A stretch of 27,459 bases of DNA from Myxococcales bacterium (GTDB lineage Bacteria > Myxococcota > Bradymonadia > UBA7976 > UBA1532): NCBI GenBank assembly GCA_020633515.1, contig JACKDM010000058.1, positions 1 to 27,459 on the forward strand, read 5' to 3'. The translations under genes were made by a program, and so were the position numbers. Within the stretch, counting starts at the first letter, position 1, and every line of letters starts with the position of its first letter. This document shows positions 1-13,116 of this stretch, piece after piece. The notes beneath the pieces are model-generated. The model saw nothing but the letters and a program-made list of their open reading frames with translations, was not told where the DNA came from and did no database searches.

Positions 1-1566
<1,566 letters not shown>

Positions 1567-1635
1567 GGGTCTCCTCTTCGAGGGTTCGGGGTCGAGCGGG
1601 ATCATCGACAGCGGACGCGGGAATGCAATACGGGT

Positions 1636-1663
1636 TTGAGGATCGGGGCGCTGCGGTCACAAT
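1636..1663 (+). promoter_or_regulatory. Candidate sigma-70-type promoter for the acyl-CoA dehydrogenase gene
   Basis: TTGAGG at 1636-1641 and CACAAT at 1658-1663 are separated by 16 bases. Each matches 4 of 6 consensus positions. The site lies in the 124-base divergent gap, 27 bases before the start codon. It was read by eye and is only suggestive. Confidence 0.35.
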
Positions 1664-1690
1664 GGCGCCCACGCAGCCCGGAGGAGCGCG

Positions 1691-3466
1691 ATGCAGAACC
1701 CGTTGTTCGATGACCGCTTCGTCGACTTCCTGCTCGACGTGGTGCACCCGGTCGGCGAGACGCTCGCGCTGCCGGCGTTCGCCGAGCACGACCGCGAGAC
1801 CTGCGCGCTGTACCTCGACGGCGCCCGGCGCTTCGCGCGCGAGGTGCTGTGGCCGAGCTACCGGCCGATGGACGCGGAGCCGCCGGTCTTCGAGGGGGGG
1901 CGGGTGCGGCTGCATCCGCTGATGAAGCGGCTCTACCCGCGGATCTGCGGGCTCGGGGTGATGACCGCGTCGCGCGACGTGGCGGTGGGCGGGCATCGGC
2001 TGCCGCGGCAGGTGGCGATGATGGCGTCGAGCTACCTGATGGCGGGCAATCTGTCGGCGGTGGGGCTCGCGCTGCTGACGGCGGGCGCGGGGCACCTCGT
2101 CGAGGTCTTCGGCGACGAGACGGTGCGCGGGCTGTTCCTCGGGCCGATGTACGACGGTCGCTGGACGGGCACGATGGCGCTGACCGAGCCGCAGGCGGGG
2201 TCGAGCCTCGCCGATCTGAGCACCGCGGCGACGCCGCGCGCGGACGGGACGTTCGCGATCCGGGGCAGCAAGATCTTCATCTCGGGCGCCGACCACGACG
2301 TCGCGGAGAACGTCGTGCACCTCACCCTGGCCCGCATCGACGGCGCGCCGGCGGGGAGCGGCGGGATCTCGCTGTTCGCGGTGCCGCGGCTGCGGCCGGA
2401 GGCGGGCGGGCTCGTCGACAACGACGTGACGGTGACCCAGCTCATCCACAAGATCGGCTGGCGGGGGCTGCCGAGCCTGGGGATCGCGTTCGGCGAGCGG
2501 GGCGAGTGCCGGGGCTGGCTCGTCGGGGCGCCGGGGAACGGGCTCGGGGCGATGTTCCAGATGATGAACGAGGCGCGGATCGCGGTGGGCGCGCAGGGGG
2601 TGGCGACGGCGTCGGCGGCCTATCACGCGGCGGTGGCGTATGCCCGCGAGCGCGCGCAGGGGCGGCCGCTCGGGGCGCGGGGCGGGGGGCAGGTGGCGAT
2701 CATCGAGCACCCCGACGTGCGGCGGATGCTGCTGCGGCAGCGCGCGATCGTCGAGGGTGGCCTCGCGCTCGTCTCGTACACCGCGCGCTGCGCCGATCGC
2801 GCGCACGACGACCCCGATCCGGCGGCGCGCGAGCACAACGCGCGGCTGCTCGACGTGCTCACCCCGATCGTCAAGAGCTTCCCCGCGGAGTATGGCTTCG
2901 AGGCGTGCGCGCTCGCGGTGCAGGTGCACGGCGGCTACGGCTACACGACCGAGTACCTGCCCGAAGCGTTGCTGCGCGACCAGAAGCTCAACTCGATCCA
3001 CGAGGGCACGACGGGCATTCAGGGGCTCGACCTGCTCGGGCGCAAGGTGGTGCGCGAGGGCGGCGCGGCGCTGCGCGCGCTGATCGGCGAGGTGGAGGCG
3101 GCGGTGGCGGCGGCGAAGTCGACCGATCTCGATCCGGCCTGGGGCGCGGTGATGACGGCGAACGACCGCCGGATCGCCGCGGTGACGATGGCGCTCGCCG
3201 CGAAGGGCGCGGCGGGTGAGGTCGAGGCGATGCTCGCGCACAGCCACGCCTACCTGACGGCGCTCTCGATCCACGTCGTCGCGTGGCAGTGGCTGCTCGT
3301 CGCGACGGCCTGCGCGCGGGCGGCGTCGCCGGGGCCGTTCCACCACGCCCGCCGGCGCGCGGCGCAGGCGTGGTTCGCCGTCGAGGTGCCCCGCGTCGCC
3401 GCGCTGCTCGACCTCTGCGCGAGCGGTGACGACAGTCACCTCGCCTGCGATCCGGCGTGGTTCTGA
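1691..3466 (+). CDS. Acyl-CoA dehydrogenase (FadE-like, long form with C-terminal extension)
   Basis: This 591-residue flavoprotein should catalyse FAD-dependent alpha,beta-dehydrogenation of an acyl-CoA, the first step of beta-oxidation. The ATG at 1691 has GGAGGA a few bases upstream. An N-terminal helical domain is followed by the FAD/substrate motif LTEPQAGSS (about 164-172), the KIFISG strand (about 194-199), and QVHGGYGYTTEYLPE (about 411-425). The segment IHEGTTGIQ (about 436-444) places Glu438 as the expected catalytic base. At 591 residues it is longer than the roughly 380-residue classical enzymes. The last 140 or so residues fit the helical C-terminal domain of long FadE homologues. 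The gene is monocistronic, with no other beta-oxidation gene in the window. Chain-length preference cannot be read from the sequence. Confidence 0.93.
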   Translation: MQNPLFDDRFVDFLLDVVHPVGETLALPAFAEHDRETCALYLDGARRFAREVLWPSYRPMDAEPPVFEGGRVRLHPLMKRLYPRICGLGVMTASRDVAVGGHRLPRQVAMMASSYLMAGNLSAVGLALLTAGAGHLVEVFGDETVRGLFLGPMYDGRWTGTMALTEPQAGSSLADLSTAATPRADGTFAIRGSKIFISGADHDVAENVVHLTLARIDGAPAGSGGISLFAVPRLRPEAGGLVDNDVTVTQLIHKIGWRGLPSLGIAFGERGECRGWLVGAPGNGLGAMFQMMNEARIAVGAQGVATASAAYHAAVAYARERAQGRPLGARGGGQVAIIEHPDVRRMLLRQRAIVEGGLALVSYTARCADRAHDDPDPAAREHNARLLDVLTPIVKSFPAEYGFEACALAVQVHGGYGYTTEYLPEALLRDQKLNSIHEGTTGIQGLDLLGRKVVREGGAALRALIGEVEAAVAAAKSTDLDPAWGAVMTANDRRIAAVTMALAAKGAAGEVEAMLAHSHAYLTALSIHVVAWQWLLVATACARAASPGPFHHARRRAAQAWFAVEVPRVAALLDLCASGDDSHLACDPAWF

Positions 3467-3482
3467 GGGGCTGTCATTCTTC

Positions 3483-3578
3483 TGACGAATCTCGATGTGT
3501 CGGGCGGCGCCCGCGCGGGCGCTTGACGGGGTCGCGACCGGGCGCGTGTCACGCCCGGGCCGTTTGACGAATCCGTCA
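3483..3578. promoter_or_regulatory. Repeated TGACGAATC and inverted repeat TGACG-N4-CGTCA upstream of the heme oxygenase gene
   Basis: The 9-mer TGACGAATC occurs at 3483-3491 and again at 3565-3573. The second copy is part of a perfect inverted repeat, TGACG-AATC-CGTCA (3565-3578), that runs into the start codon. A GC palindrome lies at 3506-3521. The pair could be an operator for the heme oxygenase/phytochrome operon. That is inference, and no regulator gene is adjacent. Confidence 0.3.
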
Positions 3579-4236
3579 TGAGTATGAGCAGCAATCCAGA
3601 AATCGAAGTCGCTCCGCCCGTCGTCGCCAACCCGACGCCGACCTTGACCGCCATCCGCGCCGCGACCGGCGAGCTGCACGCTCGCCTCGACGACGCCCTG
3701 ACCATCGCCGGGCCCGATCCGGGGCCCGATGAATACGGCTCCATGCCGCGGCGATGCTCGGCTGGACCGAGCCGATCGAGGCCGCGCTCGCGCAGGCCGA
3801 GTGGCCGGCCGCGCTCGAGATCGAGCGGCGGCTGGTCAAGAGCCGCTGGCTGACCGAGGACCTGCGCGCCGGCGGCCTCGACGACGCCGCGATCGCGGCG
3901 CTGCCGCGCTGCCGCATGTTGCCGCCGCTCGACACGGCGCCGCGGCGCTACGGCGTGCTCTACGTGCTCGAGGGCTCGACCCTCGGCGGCCGCGTGCTGC
4001 ACCGCCGGTTGACCGACCGCCTGCCCGCGTGGCCGCTCGCCGCGCTCGTCGGATATGGGCGCGCCACCGGGCGGTTGTGGTCTATATTCGTCGCGAACAT
4101 CGAGCAAGCCGGCGCCACGGACCCTTCCCACGGCGGCGCCTCGTTCGCGCACGCGGCCGCCGAGAGCGCCGCGGGCGCGTTTCGTACCCTGCTCGACTGG
4201 CTGCAAAACATGGGAGCCGCATGCCGGGTTCGATGA
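3578..4236 (+). pseudogene. bphO: Biliverdin-producing heme oxygenase (BphO-like), reading frame interrupted
   Basis: Two frames together spell one bacterial heme oxygenase of about 219 residues, a usual length. The first frame (3578 onward) has the N-terminal ATGELHARLDDAL, whose His is the expected heme ligand. The second frame begins near 3733-3754 with MLGWTEPIEAAL. It continues through LYVLEGSTLGG, the distal-helix Gly motif, and a C-terminal helix to the stop at 4234-4236. The second frame has a TGA at 3730, so the break must lie between about 3731 and 3754. It needs a -1 shift, meaning one missing or two extra bases. No slippery heptamer is visible. It could be a real mutation or a sequencing error. 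The enzyme would open heme to biliverdin, the chromophore of the phytochrome whose gene overlaps its 3' end by 16 bases. Confidence 0.8.
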
Positions 4237-6440
4237 CCTTCGTCCCCCCCGTCGGGCTGCACAACTGCGATCGCGAGCCGATCCAGATCCCGGGCAGCGT
4301 GCAATCTCATGGCGCGCTGCTCGCGTTCGACGGTGACCGGCGGCTCATGATGCGCAGCGCCAACGCCGCGGCGATCCTCCGCCTCGGTGAGCCGCCCTCG
4401 CTCGGCGCCCACCTCTCGCGGCTCGATCTCGGCGACGCCTTCGAAACCGCGCTCGGCCGCGTCTTCGACGGCGTCTCGCCGGCCGAGCTCAACCCGATCA
4501 AGGTCGACATCCACGGCCGCCCGTTCGACGTGATCGTGCACCTCGCCGAGGGCTACGTCGTCGCCGAGTTCGAGCCGACCCCGCCCGGCGAGCGCTCGCT
4601 CGACACCTTCGCCGTCGTGGCCCATCAGGCGCTCGCTGCGTTGCAGCGCAGCCGCGAGATCGGGGGGCTGCTGCAGATCGCGGTGACCGAGGTGCGCCGC
4701 CTGACCGGCTTCGACCGGGTGATGGCCTATCGCTTCCTGCCCGACGGCAGCGGCGAGGTCGTCGCCGAGGAGCACGCGCCGGGCATGGAGCCCTACCAGG
4801 GCTTGCGCTACCCGGCGACCGACATCCCCGCGCAGGCCCGGCGGCTGTACGTGCTCAACCCGCTGCGCCTCATCGCCGACGTCGCGAGCCGCCCGAGCCC
4901 GCTCGAGCCGCCGACCCGCCCCGACTCCGGCCGCGCGCTCGACCAGAGCCACGGCGCCTTGCGCAGCGTCTCGCCGATCCACATCGAGTACCTCGGCAAC
5001 ATGGGCGTCGGCGCCTCGATGAGCATCTCGATCGTCGTCGACGGGCACCTGTGGGGCCTCATCGCCTGTCATCACCTCGCCGCCCGCCCGGTGCCCTACA
5101 CCGTGCGCATGGCCTGCCTGCTCATCGCGCAGAGCCTCGAGCTGCTCGTCGAGCGCGCCGAGGGCGTCGAGCGGCGCGCGATCGCCGAGCGGGCGACCGG
5201 GGTGCTCGACATGCTCAAGACCCGCCTCGAAGCGGGCGAAGACCTCGTACACGCGCTCACCGGCGAGGAGCCCACCCCGCTCGACCTCATCGACGCCGGC
5301 GGCTTCGCGGTCGTGCTCGACGGCCGGATCAGCCGCCTCGGCCAGACCCCGCCGCCGGCGTTCATCGCCGATCTCGCCGCGTGGCTCTCGACGCAGGACG
5401 ACACCCTCGTCGCGACCCCGCACCTCGGCCGCCTGCACCCGCCGGCCGCCGATCAGGTCGCCGTCGCCGCCGGGCTCATCGCCGCGCGCTTCCACCACGA
5501 GCGCATGGGTTATGTGCTGTGGTTCCGCCCCGAGCTGCGCCACGTCGTGCGCTGGGGCGGCAACCCCGACAAGGCGGTCAGCGTGGGACCGAACGGCCTG
5601 CGGCTCACCCCGCGCGGCTCGTTCACCGAGTGGCGGCAGTCGGTCAGCGGCATCGCCACCGACTGGCACGCCGGTGAGATCGAGCTCGCCGAGACGCTGC
5701 GCCGCCAGCTCGTCGCCGCGGCGCTGCGCCGCGCCACCGAGGTCGAGCGCATGCGCGACCTCTTCATCGGCATGCTCGGCCACGACCTCCGCAACCCGCT
5801 CGCCGCGATCTCGATGGCGGCCCGTCTGGTCAGCCGCGCCCACGAGGTCGCGACCCCGATGGACGCGATCGGCGCCCGGCTCAGCTCGTCGAGCGAGCGC
5901 ATGAAGCGCCTCGTCGACCAGATGCTCGACTTCAGCCGCCTGCAAGCCGGCCAGGGGCTCGGGATCCGGCCGCGGCGCACCGATCTGCACGCGCTCGTCG
6001 ACAACCTCGTCGACGAGCTGCGCGTCGCCTACCCCGGCTGCGACATCGTCGTGGCGCACCGCGGCGACGGCGCGATGGACCTCGACCCCGACCGCATCGA
6101 GCAGGTCGTCTCCAACCTCGTGGGCAACGCCCGCCACCACGGCGCCGCCGGCCGGCCGATCCGGGTCGACGTCACCGGCGAGGACGCCCGCGTGCTCTTC
6201 GAGGTCCACAACGAAGGCCCCCCGATCGCGCCCGAGCTGTTGCCCCACCTCTTCAGCCCCTACAAGCGCCAGCACGGCGGCTCGCGCCACTCCAGCGGGC
6301 TCGGGCTCGGGCTCTACATCACCAACGAGATCGTCGTCGCCCACCGCGGCACGATCGAGGTGCGCTCCGACGACGGCGGCACGGCGTTCCGGGTGTGCCT
6401 GCCGCGCGAAGCGGGTGAAGCCTCGCCGTGCGAGGGGTGA
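4221..6440 (+). CDS. bphP: Bacteriophytochrome sensor histidine kinase
   Basis: This 739-residue red/far-red photoreceptor kinase has all core parts. Cys16 in LHNCDREPIQIPG is the expected biliverdin attachment site in the N-terminal segment before the PAS domain. The GAF domain carries the PATDIP motif (198-203, Asp201), the conserved His254 in SPIHIEYL, and CHH at 283-285. The PHY domain has WFRPE (about 434-438) and the tongue motif PRGSF (464-468). The output module has H-box LGHDLRNPL with phosphoacceptor His521, an N-box with Asn632 and Asn636, and GLGLGLYI as the ATP-lid box. The G1 box reads HNEGPPI rather than D-x-G-x-G. There is no receiver domain. The start at 4221 is chosen for GGGAG four bases upstream. 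The gene overlaps the heme oxygenase gene by 16 bases, so the two form an operon. No response regulator gene is adjacent. Confidence 0.95.
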   Translation: MPGSMTFVPPVGLHNCDREPIQIPGSVQSHGALLAFDGDRRLMMRSANAAAILRLGEPPSLGAHLSRLDLGDAFETALGRVFDGVSPAELNPIKVDIHGRPFDVIVHLAEGYVVAEFEPTPPGERSLDTFAVVAHQALAALQRSREIGGLLQIAVTEVRRLTGFDRVMAYRFLPDGSGEVVAEEHAPGMEPYQGLRYPATDIPAQARRLYVLNPLRLIADVASRPSPLEPPTRPDSGRALDQSHGALRSVSPIHIEYLGNMGVGASMSISIVVDGHLWGLIACHHLAARPVPYTVRMACLLIAQSLELLVERAEGVERRAIAERATGVLDMLKTRLEAGEDLVHALTGEEPTPLDLIDAGGFAVVLDGRISRLGQTPPPAFIADLAAWLSTQDDTLVATPHLGRLHPPAADQVAVAAGLIAARFHHERMGYVLWFRPELRHVVRWGGNPDKAVSVGPNGLRLTPRGSFTEWRQSVSGIATDWHAGEIELAETLRRQLVAAALRRATEVERMRDLFIGMLGHDLRNPLAAISMAARLVSRAHEVATPMDAIGARLSSSSERMKRLVDQMLDFSRLQAGQGLGIRPRRTDLHALVDNLVDELRVAYPGCDIVVAHRGDGAMDLDPDRIEQVVSNLVGNARHHGAAGRPIRVDVTGEDARVLFEVHNEGPPIAPELLPHLFSPYKRQHGGSRHSSGLGLGLYITNEIVVAHRGTIEVRSDDGGTAFRVCLPREAGEASPCEG

Positions 6441-7355
<915 letters not shown>

Positions 7356-7469
7356 GGGGACCTCCAGCGGCAGCGGAGCGCCAGTCTGCGCCGCGCGCGC
7401 GCGACGGGCAAGTCGCGTCCTCCTGCCAGAACGGTGACCCCGATTCGGCTTTGCGCTACATTCCCGCCC

Positions 7470-8900
7470 ATGCGAAGCACCCACCTCCTCGCCCTCAGCC
7501 TCCTCGCCGCGCTCACCGCCTGCGCCGGCGCCGACACCCCCACCGAAGGCGACGCCGGCAGCGGCGGCGACTGCGTGCCCGGCGCGCGGCGCTGCGAAGG
7601 GAACGCGGCGCAGGTCTGCACCGGTGGGGGCTTCTGGTCGCTGCCGCAGAACTGCGGCGCGGCGAGCTGCGTGGAGGGATCCTGCCAGGCGTCGTGTGAC
7701 GCGAGCTGCATGGTCGGCACGACCCGCTGCGCGCCCGAGGGGTTGCAGCGCTGCGTCGCGGGCGGCGATGGCTGCGGGGTGTGGTCGGCGCCCGAGACGT
7801 GCCTCGAGGGGACCCGCTGCGTCGAGGGGCAGTGCACCGCCGAGACGTGCGAGGCGCAGTGTTCGCCGGGCGCGCGGCGCTGCGTCGGGCCGAGCGCCTA
7901 TACCGAGTGCGCCAACGAGGAGTGCCCGCGCTGGCAGCCGGCGCAGGACTGCATCGAGGGTCAGGTGTGCTCGGCGGGTGACTGCACCGACGATGGCGGC
8001 GGCGAGTGCCAGGACCAGTGCGCGGCGGGGGAGCGCGTCTGCCTCGGCGCCGATCAGGTGCAGCGCTGCGAGCGGCAGGACACCGGCTGCCTCGACTTCT
8101 CGCCCGCCGAGACCTGCCCCGAGGGGCGCCGCTGCGCGCCGGGTGAGGGCTGCGTGGCGACGTGCGGGGCGCCGGAGTGCAGCGTGGGTGAGGTGCGGTG
8201 CTTCCAGGGCGGCGTGCAGCGGTGCGTGGAGACGCCGGAGGATGGCTGCGTGGTGTGGGGCGCGGTGTCCAACTGCGACGACGGCGCGCAGTGCCGGGCG
8301 GGGGCGTGCGAGGCGGTGTGCATCCCCGAGTGTGTGGTCGGCGAGCAGCGCTGCGTCGAGGGCGGGCGGCAGACCTGCCAGCGGATCGACGACTGCGAGC
8401 GGTGGGGCGCGGCCGAGGCGTGTCCGGGCGGGACGCAGTGTCAGGGCGCGGGGATGTGCGGGGTGTGTGCCAACGGGCAGGAGGAGACGCGCCCCTGCGG
8501 GCGCTGCGGCAGCCAGGGGCGGCGCTGCAACAACGGGAGCTGGGGCAACTGGGGCGCGTGCGGCGGCGAGGGGATCTGCGACGCTGGCGCGCGCGAGGCG
8601 TGCGGCAACTGCGGGACGCGGACCTGCAACGCGCAGTGTCAGTGGGGCGGCTGCGAGGGCGGCGGGGTGTGCGCGCCGGGGGAGACGACCGCGATGGGGA
8701 CCTGCGGGCAGTGCGGCTGGCGCACCTGCAACCAGCAGTGCCAGTGGAACGCGGCCTGCGCGCGTGATGGCAGCGACTGGCAGCGCTGCGGCGACTGCGG
8801 CTGGCAGTTCTGCTGCCCCGACGCGAACTGGTGCAACTGCGCGCCGAACTTCAGCTGCGGCGGCGGGCAGTCGTGCGTGGGCGCGGGCGTCTGTCAGTAG
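7470..8900 (+). CDS. Cysteine-rich repeat lipoprotein
   Basis: This 476-residue secreted lipoprotein starts at the ATG at 7470. The signal ends in lipobox L-T-A-C (Cys18). Six modules of about 45 residues follow, each with the pattern C-x3-C-x2-G-x3-C then Q-x-C, an aromatic centre, C-x-x-G-x-x-C and a closing C. After them comes a Trp/Cys section with three copies of C-G-x-C-G followed by C-x3-C-x-W, reminiscent of thrombospondin-like repeats, and a C-terminal Cys cluster. Almost all Cys are in fixed positions, which suggests disulfide-braced modules outside the cytoplasm. Similar Cys arrays occur in lipoproteins of Myxococcota. The function is unknown, with adhesion or matrix binding only a guess. 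TACATT about 8 bases upstream would imply a leaderless or nearly leaderless transcript. Confidence 0.85.
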   Translation: MRSTHLLALSLLAALTACAGADTPTEGDAGSGGDCVPGARRCEGNAAQVCTGGGFWSLPQNCGAASCVEGSCQASCDASCMVGTTRCAPEGLQRCVAGGDGCGVWSAPETCLEGTRCVEGQCTAETCEAQCSPGARRCVGPSAYTECANEECPRWQPAQDCIEGQVCSAGDCTDDGGGECQDQCAAGERVCLGADQVQRCERQDTGCLDFSPAETCPEGRRCAPGEGCVATCGAPECSVGEVRCFQGGVQRCVETPEDGCVVWGAVSNCDDGAQCRAGACEAVCIPECVVGEQRCVEGGRQTCQRIDDCERWGAAEACPGGTQCQGAGMCGVCANGQEETRPCGRCGSQGRRCNNGSWGNWGACGGEGICDAGAREACGNCGTRTCNAQCQWGGCEGGGVCAPGETTAMGTCGQCGWRTCNQQCQWNAACARDGSDWQRCGDCGWQFCCPDANWCNCAPNFSCGGGQSCVGAGVCQ

Positions 8901-8958
8901 CGAGGGGCGCGGCGCGGGCCGTTGCCTCGGGGGGCGGGCGGGGCGTATCGTCGGGGGC

Positions 8959-9465
8959 ATGAAGAACACCCTGCTCGTCCTCCTCCTCGCGCTCGGCGCC
9001 GGTCCGAGCTTCGCGGCGCCCGATGCCTCCAAGGCCAGCGTCAAGATCGTCGATGGGCAGCTCGTGCTGCCGGGTGCCATCACCTTCGAGGGTGACACCG
9101 CGACGCTCACCGCGGCGAGTCAGCCGGCGCTCGAGGCGCTGCGGGCCTATCTGGCGGATCGGCCGGATGTGACGGTGCTGCGGATCGAGGGGCACGTCGT
9201 GGCGGGCGGGGAGGCGGGGCTGATGATGAGCGGGGAGCGGGCGTTCTCGGTGGGGGGCTGGCTGCGCGACAAGGGGATCGACTGCAAGCGGCTGCTGGCG
9301 GCGGCGTTCGGTGATACGAAGCCGGTGGTGGCGCGGGACGCGGCGGATGCGGCGGCGCGCAATACGCGGATCACGTTGGTGCCGGCGGAGCTGCGGGGCA
9401 AGGCGATCGGGGGGATGCCGGTGGATGGCGGGGCGCCGCTGTCGACCAACCTCTGCCCGGAGTGA
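8959..9465 (+). CDS. OmpA-family C-terminal domain protein, periplasmic
   Basis: The 168-residue product has a signal peptide likely cut after SFA (about residue 19). A single OmpA/MotB-like domain follows. Its marks are the strand VLRIEGHVVAGG (about 73-84), the helix MSGERAFSVGGWLRDKGI (about 90-107), and the end region RNTRITLVP with the conserved N-x-R-I. Such domains bind peptidoglycan non-covalently. The usual Asp of the T-D-x-x-G loop is replaced here (GHVVAGGEAG), so binding may be altered. The gene lies 58 bases after the Cys-rich lipoprotein gene on the same strand, but whether they share a transcript is unclear. TATCGT at 8946-8951 could be a close -10 element. Confidence 0.8.
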   Translation: MKNTLLVLLLALGAGPSFAAPDASKASVKIVDGQLVLPGAITFEGDTATLTAASQPALEALRAYLADRPDVTVLRIEGHVVAGGEAGLMMSGERAFSVGGWLRDKGIDCKRLLAAAFGDTKPVVARDAADAAARNTRITLVPAELRGKAIGGMPVDGGAPLSTNLCPE

Positions 9466-9519
9466 TGCCTTCGGGTGATGCCTTCGGGTGATGCCTTCGG
9501 GTGATGCCTTCGGGTGATG
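9463..9519. repeat. 13-bp tandem repeat, four copies, starting in the stop codon
   Basis: The unit TGATGCCTTCGGG is repeated exactly at 9463-9475, 9476-9488, 9489-9501 and 9502-9514, with a partial fifth copy. The first copy supplies the TGA stop of the OmpA-like gene. The array fills the gap to the convergent TlpA-like gene. A unit of 13 bases without unique spacers is not a CRISPR. Copy number may vary between strains. Confidence 0.9.
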
Positions 9520-9522
9520 ACA

Positions 9523-10034
9523 TCAGCGGATGGCTCGCATGATGCCTCGGATCTCTTCGGGTTGCCATGGCTGGGCCCCGTCCCATCGCTGGCGGATGAT
9601 GCCTTTGCCGTCGATGGCGAAGGTGACGGGCAGACCGGTGACGCCGAGGCGGCGCTCGATGGCGCGGGCGTCGGCGGTGTAACACGCGGGCGGGATGACT
9701 GCGCCGAAGAAGCGGCGGACGGCGTCGGGTTCGCGGTCGACGCTGATGAGGTGCACGGGCACGGCGGCGGCGGTGGCGGCGGCGAGGAGGGCGGGGAGCT
9801 CGTCGCGGCAGGGCGGGCACCAGGTGGCCCAGACGTGCACGAGCGCGGGGGTGGGCATGGCTTCGATGGCATGGGGGGTGCCATCGAGCGCGCGCAGCTC
9901 GATGGGGGGCAAGGGGTCGCCGAGCCGGGCGGTCGGGCCGTCGTCGGCGCGGCGGCCGTTCTCGACGAGCCACCAGGCGGTGATGACGACGAGCTGGGCG
10001 GCGATGAGGAGGGCGATGGTGAGCGCGGCCTTTT

Positions 10035-10038
<4 letters not shown>
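9523..10038 (-). CDS. TlpA-like thioredoxin-fold thiol-disulfide protein, membrane-anchored
   Basis: The 171-residue protein has an N-terminal membrane anchor (about 5-25). A TlpA/ResA-type thioredoxin domain follows with active site WATWCPPC (Cys74 and Cys77) and a later GLPVTF segment holding the expected cis-Pro. It should act in the periplasm, reducing or isomerising protein thiols. Its ATG overlaps the stop of the upstream RND pump gene (ATGA), so it is translationally coupled to the metal-efflux operon. A job in keeping Cys-rich adaptor modules or copper-sensitive thiols reduced is inference. It could instead serve cytochrome c maturation, but no cytochrome gene is nearby. Confidence 0.9.
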
Positions 10039-13115
<3,077 letters not shown>

Positions 13116-13116
13116 C

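Noticed and set aside
3731..3754. Programmed -1 frameshift in the heme oxygenase gene
   Set aside because: No X-XXY-YYZ slippery heptamer or obvious downstream stimulatory structure is seen, and the family is not known for recoding. A mutation or sequencing error is simpler.
9463..9519. CRISPR array
   Set aside because: The units are 13 bases and contiguous with no unique spacers, and there are no cas genes.
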